Shown here piece by piece: positions 7,821 through 17,367 of a stretch of DNA of 64,000 nucleotides (positions within the stretch are counted from its first letter, which is position 1; each line of letters starts with the position of its first letter). A program made the position numbers and the translations under genes. Location of the stretch: the NCBI GenBank assembly GCA_947496555.1, contig CANMDH010000013.1:51061-115060 (forward strand), read 5' to 3'. Under the pieces are notes generated by a model that was given only the letters and a program-made list of their open reading frames with translations, was not told the DNA's origin and made no database searches. This stretch comes from an uncultured Aquimarina sp. Lineage in GTDB: Bacteria > Bacteroidota > Bacteroidia > Flavobacteriales > Flavobacteriaceae.

Positions 7821-8237
7821 ATGATGAGTAGTAAAATAGGATTAGCCTGTATCATCGATGATGATAGCATGTATGTAAATCTGATAAAAAAGATAATTGA
7901 AGCAAAAAGCCTTTGCCAAAATCTAATGGTTTTTAAGAATGGTGAAGAAGCTCTAAACTATTTTGAGGTGATTTTGAACAACCTGGATAAAAAAAGTATT
8001 CCAGAGATTATTTTTTTAGACATTAATATGCCGGTAATGGATGGATGGGAATTCTTAGAGGGGTTTACGAAGATCAAAAACAAATTAGGAAAGACAATTA
8101 CACTTTATATCGTTAGTTCTTCGATCAATCCTATTGATATAGAAAGAGCAAAAAGTATTAATTCTGTAAAGGATTATCTTATTAAACCAGTAACTATAGA
8201 GGATCTAGAATCAATTTTTTTGAATCAACCAGCATAA
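7821..8237 (+). CDS. CheY-like response regulator
   Basis: This is a single receiver domain of 138 residues. The acidic pocket is Asp13-Asp15 (CIIDDDSM), the phosphoacceptor is Asp67 (FLDINMPVMDG), the switch Ser lies in IVSSS, and the conserved Lys lies in LIKPV. It has no output domain, so it must act by protein contact. It begins 19 bases after the PAS kinase stop, and a terminator follows directly. The companion kinase is the likely phosphodonor. Confidence 0.9.
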   Translation: MMSSKIGLACIIDDDSMYVNLIKKIIEAKSLCQNLMVFKNGEEALNYFEVILNNLDKKSIPEIIFLDINMPVMDGWEFLEGFTKIKNKLGKTITLYIVSSSINPIDIERAKSINSVKDYLIKPVTIEDLESIFLNQPA

Positions 8238-8262
8238 AAAAAGCCCCTTTTTAGGGGCTTTC
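8236..8262. terminator. Bidirectional terminator
   Basis: The arms aaagcccc (8240-8247) and ggggcttt (8254-8261) lie between the convergent response regulator and pyk. The A-run on the left gives a U-tract for leftward transcripts from pyk. Confidence 0.75.
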
Positions 8263-8285
8263 CCATACATTTTTTATAATTAATT

Positions 8286-9713
8286 TTAGACTTGTGAAAC
8301 TCTAAGAGTGTTCACCATTCCTTTAGAGGTTATTGGCATTGCTGCAAGGTTGATTAGCATATCTCCTTGTCCTACAAAGCCTCGTTCCATTGCAATTTTA
8401 TTAATATCTTCTACAGTTTCGTCGGTACTTACAAATCGATCATAGAAAAATGCCTTTACACCCCACAAAAGATTGAGCTGAGAAAGAATTCTTTTGTTAC
8501 TGGTAAATACTAGAATATGCGCATCAGGTCTCCAGGCCGAGATCTGAAAGGCTGTATATCCACTATTTGTAAGCGTGCAGATTGCTGTGGCATGTATGTC
8601 ATTGGCCATGGTTGCTGCATGATAGCATATGGATTTTGTGATAAACCTATTTGTTCTAATATGTGGAGGGTTTTGAGGAACTCTTATTAGTTCAGATTTT
8701 TCTACACTTTTTATAATTTTAGACATGGTCTCAATTACCTGTACAGGGTATTTCCCTACAGATGTTTCACCAGATAACATCACAGCATCAGCGCCATCCA
8801 TTACTGAATTGGCAACATCATTAACTTCTGCACGGGTTGGTGTAAGACTATCGATCATGGTTTCCATCATTTGGGTTGCGATAATAACAGGAATTCTTGC
8901 TGTTTTGGCTTTAAGAACCAACTTTTTTTGGATTAAGGGCACTTCCTGAGCGGGGATTTCAACGCCAAGATCTCCTCGAGCAACCATTAAACCATCGCAG
9001 TAGGCAACAATTTTATCAATATTTTCTACACCTTCTGGTTTTTCAATTTTGGCAACAATCGGTATTTTGTGCTCACTATGTTCTTTAATCAAATCTTGAA
9101 GGGTCATTAGATCCTGGGCATGCCTTACAAAAGATAATGCAATCCAATCTACCTCTTGCTGGCAAGCAAAAATGGCATCTTTCACGTCTTTCTCTGTCAA
9201 TGCGGGCAATGAAATTTTGGTATTAGGCAGGTTTACACCCTTCTTCGATTTTAAAGGCCCTCCTTGTACCACTTTTGCTTTAACGGTATCTTTATTATTT
9301 GAAGAAACAACTTCAAAAATCAACTTACCATCGTCTAATAATATGCGCTCTCCCGTCTTTACATCTTTTGGAAAGTTTTCATAGTTCATATAGACCTTTT
9401 CGGCAGTACCTTCAAAAGGCTTTCCTGTAACAAAATCAATAGGATCACCATCATTAACAACAATGTCACCTTTCATAACACCAACACGCAGTTTTGGACC
9501 TTGTAAATCTGCTAGTATGGCTACATTATATCCACATTCTTCGCTTAATTTCCTGATAATTTTAACGCGTTCTTGTACATCATCATAGTCTGCATGCGAG
9601 AAATTTATTCTGAAAACATTTACACCAGCCTCCATCATTTTTTTCAGGGTTTCTTTGCTACTTGTAGCAGGTCCCAGGGTAGCGACTATTTTGGTTCTTT
9701 TACGTTTTGGCAT
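8286..9713 (-). CDS. pyk: Pyruvate kinase
   Basis: At 475 residues it has the usual length for bacterial pyruvate kinase, which turns phosphoenolpyruvate and ADP into pyruvate and ATP in glycolysis. Visible signatures are RTKIVATLGPATSS at the N-terminus, NVFRINFSHA, the active-site stretch VAKIEKPEGVENID, and GLMVARGDLGVEIPAQEVP. The C-terminal domain is complete. The stop is near the bidirectional terminator at 8236. The start overlaps the last base of the IPExxxVDY gene, and together with rnc and fabF upstream this forms a leftward operon-like run that is common in Flavobacteriia. Confidence 0.97.
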   Translation of the reverse strand: MPKRKRTKIVATLGPATSSKETLKKMMEAGVNVFRINFSHADYDDVQERVKIIRKLSEECGYNVAILADLQGPKLRVGVMKGDIVVNDGDPIDFVTGKPFEGTAEKVYMNYENFPKDVKTGERILLDDGKLIFEVVSSNNKDTVKAKVVQGGPLKSKKGVNLPNTKISLPALTEKDVKDAIFACQQEVDWIALSFVRHAQDLMTLQDLIKEHSEHKIPIVAKIEKPEGVENIDKIVAYCDGLMVARGDLGVEIPAQEVPLIQKKLVLKAKTARIPVIIATQMMETMIDSLTPTRAEVNDVANSVMDGADAVMLSGETSVGKYPVQVIETMSKIIKSVEKSELIRVPQNPPHIRTNRFITKSICYHAATMANDIHATAICTLTNSGYTAFQISAWRPDAHILVFTSNKRILSQLNLLWGVKAFFYDRFVSTDETVEDINKIAMERGFVGQGDMLINLAAMPITSKGMVNTLRVSQV

Positions 9714-10204
9714 TACTCAAATATTAAGTTGTTCTTTGATTTAAGGGTTGCATGTTCTATTGTGTATGCAGTAATAACTTGAGAAATATCAAGTATTTTT
9801 GTTACTATGGATTTACTTGATAAAGTAGATGATTCTGTATCTATCTTTAGAAAATAATCCACGGTTTTTAACTCGGGAATTAGGTGTTTTGTCACATAGG
9901 TGTTTTCTGTCTCGCCAAATAACTCTCCAGGAATTGATTTTTCAGGTTCTATTTTAACTTTAAACTTGTTTCCCAAAAGATTATAAGTGCTGTATTGAAA
10001 ATGATCATCGTATTGATATAAAGGAAAATTCGCTACAAGATCATCATATTCAAAATTAATATCTTCTTTTTTTCTGAAAAGCTGTAAACTTAGTTTCTTG
10101 TTCAATAAAAAAGCCAACCTGTAGGATGCTAATGAACTATGAATGGCAATTAACTCATAATCATCGTCTTCAAGAGTATCTAAAACTAACTTTTGAATAG
10201 CCAC
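9713..10204 (-). CDS. IPExxxVDY family protein
   Basis: The 163-residue protein carries its name motif at 109-117 (IPELKTVDY), followed by FLKID near the C-terminus. This family is found in Bacteroidetes and has no assigned function. Here it sits between rnc and pyk, as it does in many relatives, and its stop overlaps the pyk start by one base (translational coupling). The N-terminal half is rich in short strands and there is no signal peptide. Identification rests on motif and context. Confidence 0.85.
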   Translation of the reverse strand: MAIQKLVLDTLEDDDYELIAIHSSLASYRLAFLLNKKLSLQLFRKKEDINFEYDDLVANFPLYQYDDHFQYSTYNLLGNKFKVKIEPEKSIPGELFGETENTYVTKHLIPELKTVDYFLKIDTESSTLSSKSIVTKILDISQVITAYTIEHATLKSKNNLIFE

Positions 10205-10382
10205 TTTGAACTAATTTTGTTTTCAGAATTAACGCGAAATATACAAATAAAATACCCGAACAACTTCACTAAAATATAAAGATATTCACCGAAAACGATT
10301 GAGTTAGTATCTTTTAGCTCAGATTTTTGATGATCTTTCTGGGTGAGATGGTTTTATTTAAGAAAATGGGAATAAGAATTAA

Positions 10383-11123
10383 CTACTTGCCGGATGTGAT
10401 TCTGGATTGAAATGCAAAGAAAGCTCTTTTTGACGCTTTTTCTTCGGCTTTTTTCTTTGAGGTAGCACGGGCTTTTGCAACTACTTTTTCGTCGATCCAA
10501 AGTTTAACAGCAAAATGTTTCATTTCATCTTTGCCAGTATCTTCATAGATCTCGTAGTTAAATGCTTTTTTCTCTTTTTGACACCATTCAATCAATAAGC
10601 TTTTGTAGCTAATAATTTGCCCTTCCAGGCTTTCTATATCCACATAGGGATTGATAACGGCTTCTTGTATAAATCGTTCACAATAGGTGAAGCCTCGATC
10701 AAGATAAATGGCCCCGATCAAAGATTCGAAGAGATTTCCATGAATATTAACTCCAAACTGAGATTTGGGGATGTTGGTTCTTACCAAATCGATCAATTTA
10801 AGGTCTTTACCAAGTTCATTTAGGTGTTTTCTGCTTACTACTTTTGCCCTCATTTTGGTAAGGTATCCTTCATTTCCTTCGGGAACTTCCCTAAATAAAT
10901 GTGCTGCAATAACGCTACTTAGCATTGCATCACCAAGAAATTCGAGTCTTTCATAGTTTACTGCATTTCCTTTTTTATCTTTTAAATTTAAAGATCTATG
11001 GGTAAATGCTTTTTCGTAAGGCTTGATGTTTTTGGGCTTAAAACCCAATATTTTTTGAATTTTGGAAAAAAAATTCCCGTTCTTTTCAGAGCGGGAATTT
11101 AATATGTTACGAATAACACTCAT
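10383..11123 (-). CDS. rnc: Ribonuclease III
   Basis: The 246-residue protein has the RNase III signature ERLEFLGDA (59-67), whose acidic residues bind the catalytic metal. A second conserved acidic stretch follows (NLFESLIGAIYLDRG). A double-stranded-RNA-binding domain lies at about 175-240 (KSLLIEWCQKEKKAFNYEIYEDTG to KKKAEEKASKRAF). It processes rRNA precursors and other double-stranded RNA as a homodimer. It overlaps the stop of fabF by one base, so the two are probably co-translated; fabF-rnc coupling is common. The 178-base gap downstream separates it from the IPExxxVDY gene. Confidence 0.96.
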   Translation of the reverse strand: MSVIRNILNSRSEKNGNFFSKIQKILGFKPKNIKPYEKAFTHRSLNLKDKKGNAVNYERLEFLGDAMLSSVIAAHLFREVPEGNEGYLTKMRAKVVSRKHLNELGKDLKLIDLVRTNIPKSQFGVNIHGNLFESLIGAIYLDRGFTYCERFIQEAVINPYVDIESLEGQIISYKSLLIEWCQKEKKAFNYEIYEDTGKDEMKHFAVKLWIDEKVVAKARATSKKKAEEKASKRAFFAFQSRITSGK

Positions 11124-12376
11124 TATTCGTCCAGTTTTTTAAATAACACACAAGCATTGTGTCCTCCAAAACCAAAAGTATTACTCATTGCGTACGTAAT
11201 ATCACGTTTTTGTGCTTTGTTTAAGGTCAAATTCAAGCTAGAATCTATGTTTTCATCCACTGTAGAGTGGTTTATAGTAGGAGGCACCACACCATTTTGC
11301 ATTGCAAGAATAGAAGCAATTGCCTCTATAGCTCCCGCAGCACCTAGTAAGTGTCCTGTCATAGATTTTGTTGAATTGATATTGATGTTAGATGCGTGAT
11401 CCCCAAAAACTTTGGTAATAGCTTTCAATTCTGCAACATCTCCTAATGGAGTAGATGTTCCGTGTGTGTTTATAGCATCTACTTGTTCTGGTTGTACACC
11501 TGCATCTCTTAAACAGTTAAGCATCACGCGTTCTACACCAATTCCGTCAGGATGAGGTGCTGTCATGTGATAAGCATCACTCGACATTCCTCCTCCAATA
11601 ACTTCAGCATAGATTTTTGCACCACGTGCTTTGGCATGCTCATATTCTTCAAGAATCAAAGCACCACCACCTTCTCCTAGAACAAAACCATCTCTGGTAG
11701 CGTCAAAAGGTCTGGAGGCTGTTTCGGGGCTTTCATTTCTTGTTGATAAAGCGTGCATCGCATTAAACCCTCCCATACCAGCAATAGTAACTGCAGCTTC
11801 ACTTCCTCCTGTCACAATGATATCACAATGTCCTAAACGTATATAATTTAAGGCATCAATCATTGCATTTGCTGAAGAAGCACATGCAGAAACTGTGGTA
11901 TAGTTCGGTCCCATAAAACCATTACGAATAGAAATGTGACCAGGAGCGATATCGGCGATCATTTTAGGAATGAAGAAAGGATTGAAACGTGGCGTTCCAT
12001 TACCTCTGGCATAGCCAATTACTTCTTCCTGAAAAGTCTCTAATCCACCAATTCCGGCACCCCAGATAACACCCACTCTAAATTTATCAACTTTTTCAAG
12101 ATCGATTGCAGCATCTTTTATCGCTTCTTCAGAAGAGATAATAGCATACTGCGCAAATTTATCAAGTTTGCGTGCTTCTTTCCTATCAAAATAGTCTGTG
12201 GGATTGTAATTTTTGACTTCGCAAGCAAATTTAGTCTTGAAATTTTCGGTGTCAAAATAAGTAATGGGAGCGCAACCGCTCTTTCCGTTTACTAATCCAT
12301 CCCAATATTCATCAATATTGTTACCGATAGGCGTTAATGCACCTAGGCCTGTGACTACAACTCGCTTAAGGATCAT
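11123..12376 (-). CDS. fabF: 3-oxoacyl-ACP synthase II
   Basis: This 417-residue condensing enzyme elongates acyl-ACP with malonyl-ACP in fatty-acid synthesis. The catalytic triad is visible: Cys165 (TTVSACASSAN), His305 (NTHGTSTPLGD) and His342 (GHLLGAAGAIEA). The Lys of STKSMTGH is also present. The start ATG lies 17 bases after acpP, its protein substrate carrier, so acpP-fabF-rnc read as one leftward operon. No truncation is visible. Confidence 0.97.
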   Translation of the reverse strand: MILKRVVVTGLGALTPIGNNIDEYWDGLVNGKSGCAPITYFDTENFKTKFACEVKNYNPTDYFDRKEARKLDKFAQYAIISSEEAIKDAAIDLEKVDKFRVGVIWGAGIGGLETFQEEVIGYARGNGTPRFNPFFIPKMIADIAPGHISIRNGFMGPNYTTVSACASSANAMIDALNYIRLGHCDIIVTGGSEAAVTIAGMGGFNAMHALSTRNESPETASRPFDATRDGFVLGEGGGALILEEYEHAKARGAKIYAEVIGGGMSSDAYHMTAPHPDGIGVERVMLNCLRDAGVQPEQVDAINTHGTSTPLGDVAELKAITKVFGDHASNININSTKSMTGHLLGAAGAIEAIASILAMQNGVVPPTINHSTVDENIDSSLNLTLNKAQKRDITYAMSNTFGFGGHNACVLFKKLDE

Positions 12377-12393
12377 ACTTTGTTGTGAAGTTA

Positions 12394-12627
12394 TTACTTT
12401 GCGTCTTCAATATAAGATATTGCTTGACCTACAGTAGCTATGTTTTCAGCTTGGTCATCTGGAATCTGAATATCGAATTCTTTTTCGAATTCCATAATCA
12501 ATTCTACGGTGTCTAGCGAATCTGCGCCTAGATCATTTGTGAAGCTAGCTTCATTTACAACCTCGTTTTCGTCTACACCTAATTTGTCAACGATTATCGC
12601 TTTTACTCTTGATGCAATGTCTGACAT
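12394..12627 (-). CDS. acpP: Acyl carrier protein
   Basis: The 77-residue acidic protein has the phosphopantetheine attachment site Ser37 in [15 protein letters not shown]. It carries growing acyl chains for fatty-acid synthesis, and fabF follows 17 bases downstream. Length and helix pattern (residues 3-15, 36-50, 65-75) match standard ACP. A likely -7 box lies 32 bases upstream. The gene is divergent from purN. Confidence 0.97.
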   Translation of the reverse strand: MSDIASRVKAIIVDKLGVDENEVVNEASFTNDLGADSLDTVELIMEFEKEFDIQIPDDQAENIATVGQAISYIEDAK

Positions 12628-12658
12628 AATTTTAATTTTTAATTTTTAATTTAGGAGG

Positions 12659-12666
12659 CAAAAATA
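12659..12666 (-). promoter_or_regulatory. acpP -7 promoter box
   Basis: Read on the minus strand this is TATTTTTG, a full match to TAnnTTTG, 32 bases before the acpP start. I see no clear -33 TTG at the usual distance. Confidence 0.5.
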
Positions 12667-12808
12667 AAAAACTTTATTTTAAAACCCCATAATCCCGTAA
12701 AAATGTATTTGTGTTTTTATCAAATATAGGGAAGTATTGGCTTTTTGCTGCCTAAAATTGAATAATAATTATTTTTTTTGTGCTCTCTAATTAACAACCT
12801 TTCACATT

Positions 12809-13387
12809 ATGAAGCGTATTATAATTTTTGCTTCCGGCTCTGGTACCAATGCCGAAAATATCATCAAATACTTCCACAAGCGAAAAATTGCCGAGGTGAC
12901 ACATGTGTTCTCTAACAACCTGCGTGCCAAAGTATTAAAACGTGCTCATGACCTTAAAGTAAAGGCTTTACACTTTGACAAAGAGGCATTTTATGTGACA
13001 AATGATGTGCTTAATATTCTAAAAGATGCCAAACCTGACATAATTGTATTGGCTGGATTTTTATGGATTTTTCCAAAAAAAATCATAGAGGCGTTCCCAG
13101 ATAAGGTAATAAATATTCATCCTGCACTACTACCAAAATATGGTGGAAAAGGAATGTATGGGCGTCATGTTCATGAAGCAGTAGTAAGAAATAAAGAAAA
13201 AGAAAGCGGAATAACTATTCATTATGTAAATGAGAATTATGACGAAGGAGCCATTATCTTTCAGGCTAAAACAGTAGTTAATGAAGAAGATTCTGCAGAA
13301 GATGTGGCAAATGCAATTCATCTATTAGAATATAAACATTTCCCAGTCGTTATAGAAAAGGTGCTAGGTTTGAGGGATAAGGTTTGA
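12809..13387 (+). CDS. purN: Phosphoribosylglycinamide formyltransferase
   Basis: The 192-residue protein transfers the formyl group of 10-formyl-tetrahydrofolate to GAR in purine synthesis. The phosphate loop ASGSGTNAENI (8-18) is visible, as are the catalytic residues Asn102 and His104 (INIHPALLPKYGG) and Asp145 (ENYDEGAI). It is divergent from acpP and is followed, after a repeat element and rnhA, by a sugar kinase and purF. Two purine-pathway genes therefore share the neighbourhood. Confidence 0.95.
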   Translation: MKRIIIFASGSGTNAENIIKYFHKRKIAEVTHVFSNNLRAKVLKRAHDLKVKALHFDKEAFYVTNDVLNILKDAKPDIIVLAGFLWIFPKKIIEAFPDKVINIHPALLPKYGGKGMYGRHVHEAVVRNKEKESGITIHYVNENYDEGAIIFQAKTVVNEEDSAEDVANAIHLLEYKHFPVVIEKVLGLRDKV

Positions 13388-13433
13388 GGTAGTAATAAGT
13401 ATTTGAGAGGTGAGTTGGTGAGAATTAATAATG

Positions 13434-13530
13434 GCGTTCGAGCGGGCTATTCGTTATATCTTTTTATTTTGTACCCTTCGAGAACCTCAGGACACAAAAA
13501 TAAAAAGGATGCCACTGCTATCCCTAACGC
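13434..13530. repeat. Intergenic inverted-repeat element
   Basis: The ends GCGTT (13434) and AACGC (13530), together with inner stretches such as TTTTTATTTTGT and ACAAAAATAAAAA, make a long imperfect hairpin of about 97 bases. It is GC-rich at the tips and noncoding. I believe related sequences are scattered in flavobacterial genomes, but that is memory, not a search. Confidence 0.6.
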
Positions 13531-13592
13531 AAAAACCTGGTTTAAAAAGAAAAACATCTATCAACCCGCAACAATCAACTATTAACTAAACG

Positions 13593-14228
13593 ATGGCAAA
13601 AAAAGAAAAATTTTATGTAGTCTGGGAAGGTCACCGACCAGGAATTTATACCAAATGGGACGATTGTAAGGCTGCAGTAAAGGGATATCCGAATGCAAAA
13701 TATAAGTCTTTCGAATCTTTTGATGTTGCAAAAAAAGCATACAATGGAGATTATGAGGATTACAAAGGAAAGACCAAGCCAAAAAAAATACTTACGACAG
13801 ATCAGTTATCAAAAATAGGAGAACCCAATCTATATTCTATCGCGGTAGACGCAGCTTCAAGTGGTAATCCTGGTATTATGGAGTATCGTGGAGTCGATAC
13901 CCAGACAGAAAAACAATTGTTTCATCAGGGGCCTTTTAAGCAAGGCACCAATAATATAGGAGAGTTTTTGGCGCTGGTTCATGGATTGGCATATCTTAAA
14001 AAGAAAAATAGTGACCGTATTATTTACTCAGATTCAAAAATAGCTATAGGATGGGTAAAGCAAAAAACCTGTAAAACAAAACTCAAGAGAACTACCAAAA
14101 ATGCAGCAATGTTTGATTTGGTGGATCGTGCAATACAATGGCTTAAGGAAAACAATTACACTACAAAGATTGTAAAATGGGAAACCAAAGCCTGGGGCGA
14201 AATACCTGCAGATTTTGGCAGAAAATAA
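13593..14228 (+). CDS. rnhA: Viroplasmin-type ribonuclease H
   Basis: The 211-residue protein has two parts. An N-terminal viroplasmin/RNase H1-type RNA-DNA-binding domain covers 1-50 (KFYVVWEGHRPGIYTKWDDC, then AYNGDY). A C-terminal RNase H fold carries the catalytic carboxylates Asp86 (IAVDAASSGNPG), Glu124 (NNIGEFLALVHGL), Asp147 (IIYSDSKIAIGW) and Asp207 (IPADFGRK). It cuts RNA in RNA-DNA hybrids. It follows the repeat element after purN and precedes the PfkB kinase. The gene symbol is given by function, since this architecture differs from E. coli RnhA. Confidence 0.9.
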   Translation: MAKKEKFYVVWEGHRPGIYTKWDDCKAAVKGYPNAKYKSFESFDVAKKAYNGDYEDYKGKTKPKKILTTDQLSKIGEPNLYSIAVDAASSGNPGIMEYRGVDTQTEKQLFHQGPFKQGTNNIGEFLALVHGLAYLKKKNSDRIIYSDSKIAIGWVKQKTCKTKLKRTTKNAAMFDLVDRAIQWLKENNYTTKIVKWETKAWGEIPADFGRK

Positions 14229-14267
14229 CCTTATGTAATTATCTGGCCGCTACTTAAAAGTAAAACG

Positions 14268-14275
14268 TATATTTG
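14268..14275 (+). promoter_or_regulatory. -7 promoter box of the PfkB gene
   Basis: TATATTTG matches TAnnTTTG exactly, 23 bases before the start codon. The typical following GCAAA is present. No clear -33 TTG is seen. Confidence 0.5.
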
Positions 14276-14298
14276 CAAAAAAATTATACGCTATTTTT

Positions 14299-15228
14299 AT
14301 GAGCAAATTATTGATTGTAGGTTCTGTAGCCTTTGATGCTATTGAGACTCCATTTGGAAAAACAGATAAAATTTTGGGTGGGGCAGCACCTTATATTGCA
14401 CTTTCTGCATCTAATTTTAACATCGCTTCTGCAATTGTTTCAGTTGTTGGAGAGGATTTCCCCAAGGATTATTTTAAAACATTAGAAGAGAAAAATGTAG
14501 ATACTTCGGCCATTGAAATTGTAAAAGGAGGAAAAACCTTTTTCTGGAGCGGCAAATATCACAACGACTTGAACTCTAGAGATACATTAGATACGCAACT
14601 TAATGTACTTGCTGATTTTAATCCTGTGGTTCCTAATACCTATAAAGATGCTGAAATTGTAGTATTAGGTAATCTAAATCCGCTGGTTCAGCTTAGCGTT
14701 TTAGAACAGCTTACCACAAAACCAAAGCTTGCTATTTTAGACACTATGAATTTCTGGATGGAGGAAGCTTTCATAAAAGATCTTAAAAAAGTAATCGAAA
14801 AGGTAGATGTGATTACCATCAATGATGAAGAAGCTAGACAATTAAGCGGAGAATATTCTTTGGTAAAAGCTGCAAGAGTAATCGAAAAAATGGGCCCTGA
14901 ATATGTAGTGATTAAGAAAGGAGAACATGGAGCATTATTGTTTCATGAAGAACAGATTTTCTTTGCACCCGCCTTGCCGTTAGAAGAAGTTTTTGATCCA
15001 ACAGGAGCTGGAGACACCTTTGCAGGAGGTTTTGCAGGTTATTTGACAAAGACTGGAGATATTTCTTTCGAGAATATGAAAAATGCGATTATTCATGCCT
15101 CAAACCTAGCTTCGTTCTGTGTAGAAAAATTTGGAACAGAGCGGATGGAGAATTTGGATAGGGAAGAAGTTCAGAAAAGGTTGCAACAGTTTAAAGAATT
15201 AACGCAATTTGAAATAGAATTGTCTTAA
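14299..15228 (+). CDS. PfkB-family sugar or nucleoside kinase
   Basis: The 309-residue kinase has the PfkB glycine motif near the start (LGGAAPYIALSASNF, 26-40) and the C-terminal signature DPTGAGDTFAGGF (233-245) with catalytic Asp239. The substrate cannot be read from the sequence; ribokinase- and adenosine-kinase-like members share these motifs. It has its own -7 box and a terminator, so it looks monocistronic, and it lies directly before purF, a common flavobacterial order. Confidence 0.88.
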   Translation: MSKLLIVGSVAFDAIETPFGKTDKILGGAAPYIALSASNFNIASAIVSVVGEDFPKDYFKTLEEKNVDTSAIEIVKGGKTFFWSGKYHNDLNSRDTLDTQLNVLADFNPVVPNTYKDAEIVVLGNLNPLVQLSVLEQLTTKPKLAILDTMNFWMEEAFIKDLKKVIEKVDVITINDEEARQLSGEYSLVKAARVIEKMGPEYVVIKKGEHGALLFHEEQIFFAPALPLEEVFDPTGAGDTFAGGFAGYLTKTGDISFENMKNAIIHASNLASFCVEKFGTERMENLDREEVQKRLQQFKELTQFEIELS

Positions 15229-15237
15229 TATAATAAT

Positions 15238-15270
15238 GGGGCCTTTAAACAATGTTTATGGGCCTTTTTT
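15238..15270 (+). terminator. Rho-independent terminator
   Basis: A hairpin with mismatches (GGGCC near 15238, TAAAC/GTTTA inner stem, GGGCC near 15260) is followed by six T's, after the PfkB gene. Confidence 0.6.
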
Positions 15271-15315
15271 AGTTATAGTTTACTCAACACAACAACTTAG
15301 AATTTTTGGAATACA

Positions 15316-17214
15316 ATGAGTGATGCGTTAAAACACGAATGCGGAATCGCATTTATACGACTACTAAAACCATTAGCCTATTATAAAGAAAAATACGGCA
15401 GTGCATTTTATGGGGTTAATAAAATGTACCTAATGATGGAAAAACAGCACAATCGAGGTCAGGACGGTGCTGGATTTGCAAGCATTAAACTTGATACTCC
15501 TCCTGGCGAGCGATATATCAGTAGAGTGCGTTCTAGCGCTGCACAACCAATTCAGGACATCTTTTCCCAGATAAATGATAGAATAAACAAAGAACTTGTT
15601 GAACATCCCGAGTATACCGATAATGTTGCGCTTCAGAAAAAAAACATACCATATATAGGAGAAGTTTTATTGGGACATGTACGCTACGGAACCTTTGGAA
15701 AAAATAGTGTAGAAAGTGTTCATCCATTTCTAAGACAAAATAACTGGATGCATCGTAACCTAATTGTTGCTGGTAATTTTAATATGACCAATAATGATGT
15801 CTTGTTCGATAACCTTGTAAGATTAGGGCAGCATCCAAAAGACAAGGTGGATACAGTAACTGTAATGGAAAAGATAGGTCATTTTCTTGATTCTGAAGTG
15901 GCAAAACTGTATAAACAACTTAAAAAAGAAGGGTATAATAAGATCGATGCGTCTCCCCAAATTGTAGAGCGATTAAATGTTGCTAAGATTCTTAGAAAAT
16001 CATCAAGAGATTGGGATGGCGGTTATGCAATGGCAGGAATGTTAGGGCATGGCGATGCATTTGTTTTACGAGACCCTGCCGGAATCAGACCTGCATATTA
16101 TTATAAAGATGATGAGGTGGTAGTGGTTGCTTCAGAAAGGCCTGTAATACAAACGGTATTTAACGTTCCTTTCGAAGAAGTCGTAGAATTAAACCCAGGG
16201 AAAGCGATTATTGTAAAGAAGAATGGCGATACGACCATAAAGAAAATTATTGATCCGTTAGAACGTAAAGCGTGCTCTTTTGAGCGTATTTACTTTTCGA
16301 GAGGAAGTGATGCCGAAATTTACAAAGAGAGAAAAGATCTTGGTAAGCTGATCATGCCTCAGGTTTTACAAGAAATTAATCATGACACCGTTAATACTGT
16401 TTTTTCTTTTATTCCGAATACTGCCGAAACTTCTTTTTACGGAATGGTAGAAGCAGCACAGGATGAACTCAATAAACAGAAAAACGAAACAATCCTATCT
16501 GAAAAGGAGACATTAACCGATGAGCGGTTGTCTGAAATTCTTTCTTCGAGATTAAGAACAGAAAAAATAGCCATCAAAGATGCCAAGCTTAGAACATTTA
16601 TAACAGAAGACAGCAGTAGGGATGATCTGGTGGCCCATGTGTATGATGTGACTTATGGAGTAGTACAACCTGAAGATAATTTGGTAATAATCGACGATAG
16701 TATAGTGCGGGGAACCACACTCAAGAAAAGTATTATCAAAATGATGGACAGATTGAAACCTAAAAAGATCGTTATTGTCTCATCGGCACCTCAAATTCGT
16801 TATCCAGACTGTTACGGAATTGATATGGCACGGTTAGAAGGTCTAATTGCTTTTAAGGCAGCACTTGAACTTTTAAAAGAAAACGGAAACTACGATTTGG
16901 TAGAAAAAGTATACGATAAATGCAAGGCCCAAGAAAATCTTGAAGATGCTGAAGTTCAGAATTTTGTAAAAGAAATTTATGATGGTTTTTCTGATCAGGA
17001 AATAAGCGATAAAATAGCCGAATTGTTGAGCGATAAAACGGTGAACGCAGAGGTGAGAATTATTTATCAAACCGTTGAAAACCTGCGCCAAGCTTGCCCT
17101 AAGAACCTAGGAGATTGGTATTTTACAGGAAATTATCCAACAGTTGGAGGAAACAGGGTAGTAAATAAAGCATTTATAAATTTCTTTGAAGGTAAAAACG
17201 AAAGAGCTTACTAA
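15316..17214 (+). CDS. purF: Amidophosphoribosyltransferase (long form)
   Basis: The first step of purine synthesis: PRPP plus glutamine gives phosphoribosylamine. Class II glutaminase domain: nucleophile Cys9 (HECGIAFI), then RGQDGAG and GHVRYGTFG. Phosphoribosyltransferase domain: VIIDDSIVRGTTLKKSI binds PRPP. At 632 residues it is longer than the roughly 500 of E. coli PurF; the extra length is spread over insertions (about 190-215 and 390-430) and a C-terminal extension of about 100 residues. This long form is usual in Flavobacteriia as far as I know. Cys9 is not at position 2, so the nucleophile would need processing or an internal mechanism. In the region after it I see a terminator at 17368. 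Confidence 0.93.
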   Translation: MSDALKHECGIAFIRLLKPLAYYKEKYGSAFYGVNKMYLMMEKQHNRGQDGAGFASIKLDTPPGERYISRVRSSAAQPIQDIFSQINDRINKELVEHPEYTDNVALQKKNIPYIGEVLLGHVRYGTFGKNSVESVHPFLRQNNWMHRNLIVAGNFNMTNNDVLFDNLVRLGQHPKDKVDTVTVMEKIGHFLDSEVAKLYKQLKKEGYNKIDASPQIVERLNVAKILRKSSRDWDGGYAMAGMLGHGDAFVLRDPAGIRPAYYYKDDEVVVVASERPVIQTVFNVPFEEVVELNPGKAIIVKKNGDTTIKKIIDPLERKACSFERIYFSRGSDAEIYKERKDLGKLIMPQVLQEINHDTVNTVFSFIPNTAETSFYGMVEAAQDELNKQKNETILSEKETLTDERLSEILSSRLRTEKIAIKDAKLRTFITEDSSRDDLVAHVYDVTYGVVQPEDNLVIIDDSIVRGTTLKKSIIKMMDRLKPKKIVIVSSAPQIRYPDCYGIDMARLEGLIAFKAALELLKENGNYDLVEKVYDKCKAQENLEDAEVQNFVKEIYDGFSDQEISDKIAELLSDKTVNAEVRIIYQTVENLRQACPKNLGDWYFTGNYPTVGGNRVVNKAFINFFEGKNERAY

Positions 17215-17367
17215 AAAGCATAAAAAAATTGATGTTAAAAATGGTTAATTTGTGTATTTCAACAAGTATTTTGACCTTTCATCTAAAACATTTTTTCACA
17301 ATGAATTTCCGTCTTATATTAGCAAAGCCATAGCATAAGTAGGTTAAGTTCATGGTAGATTTGGGGC

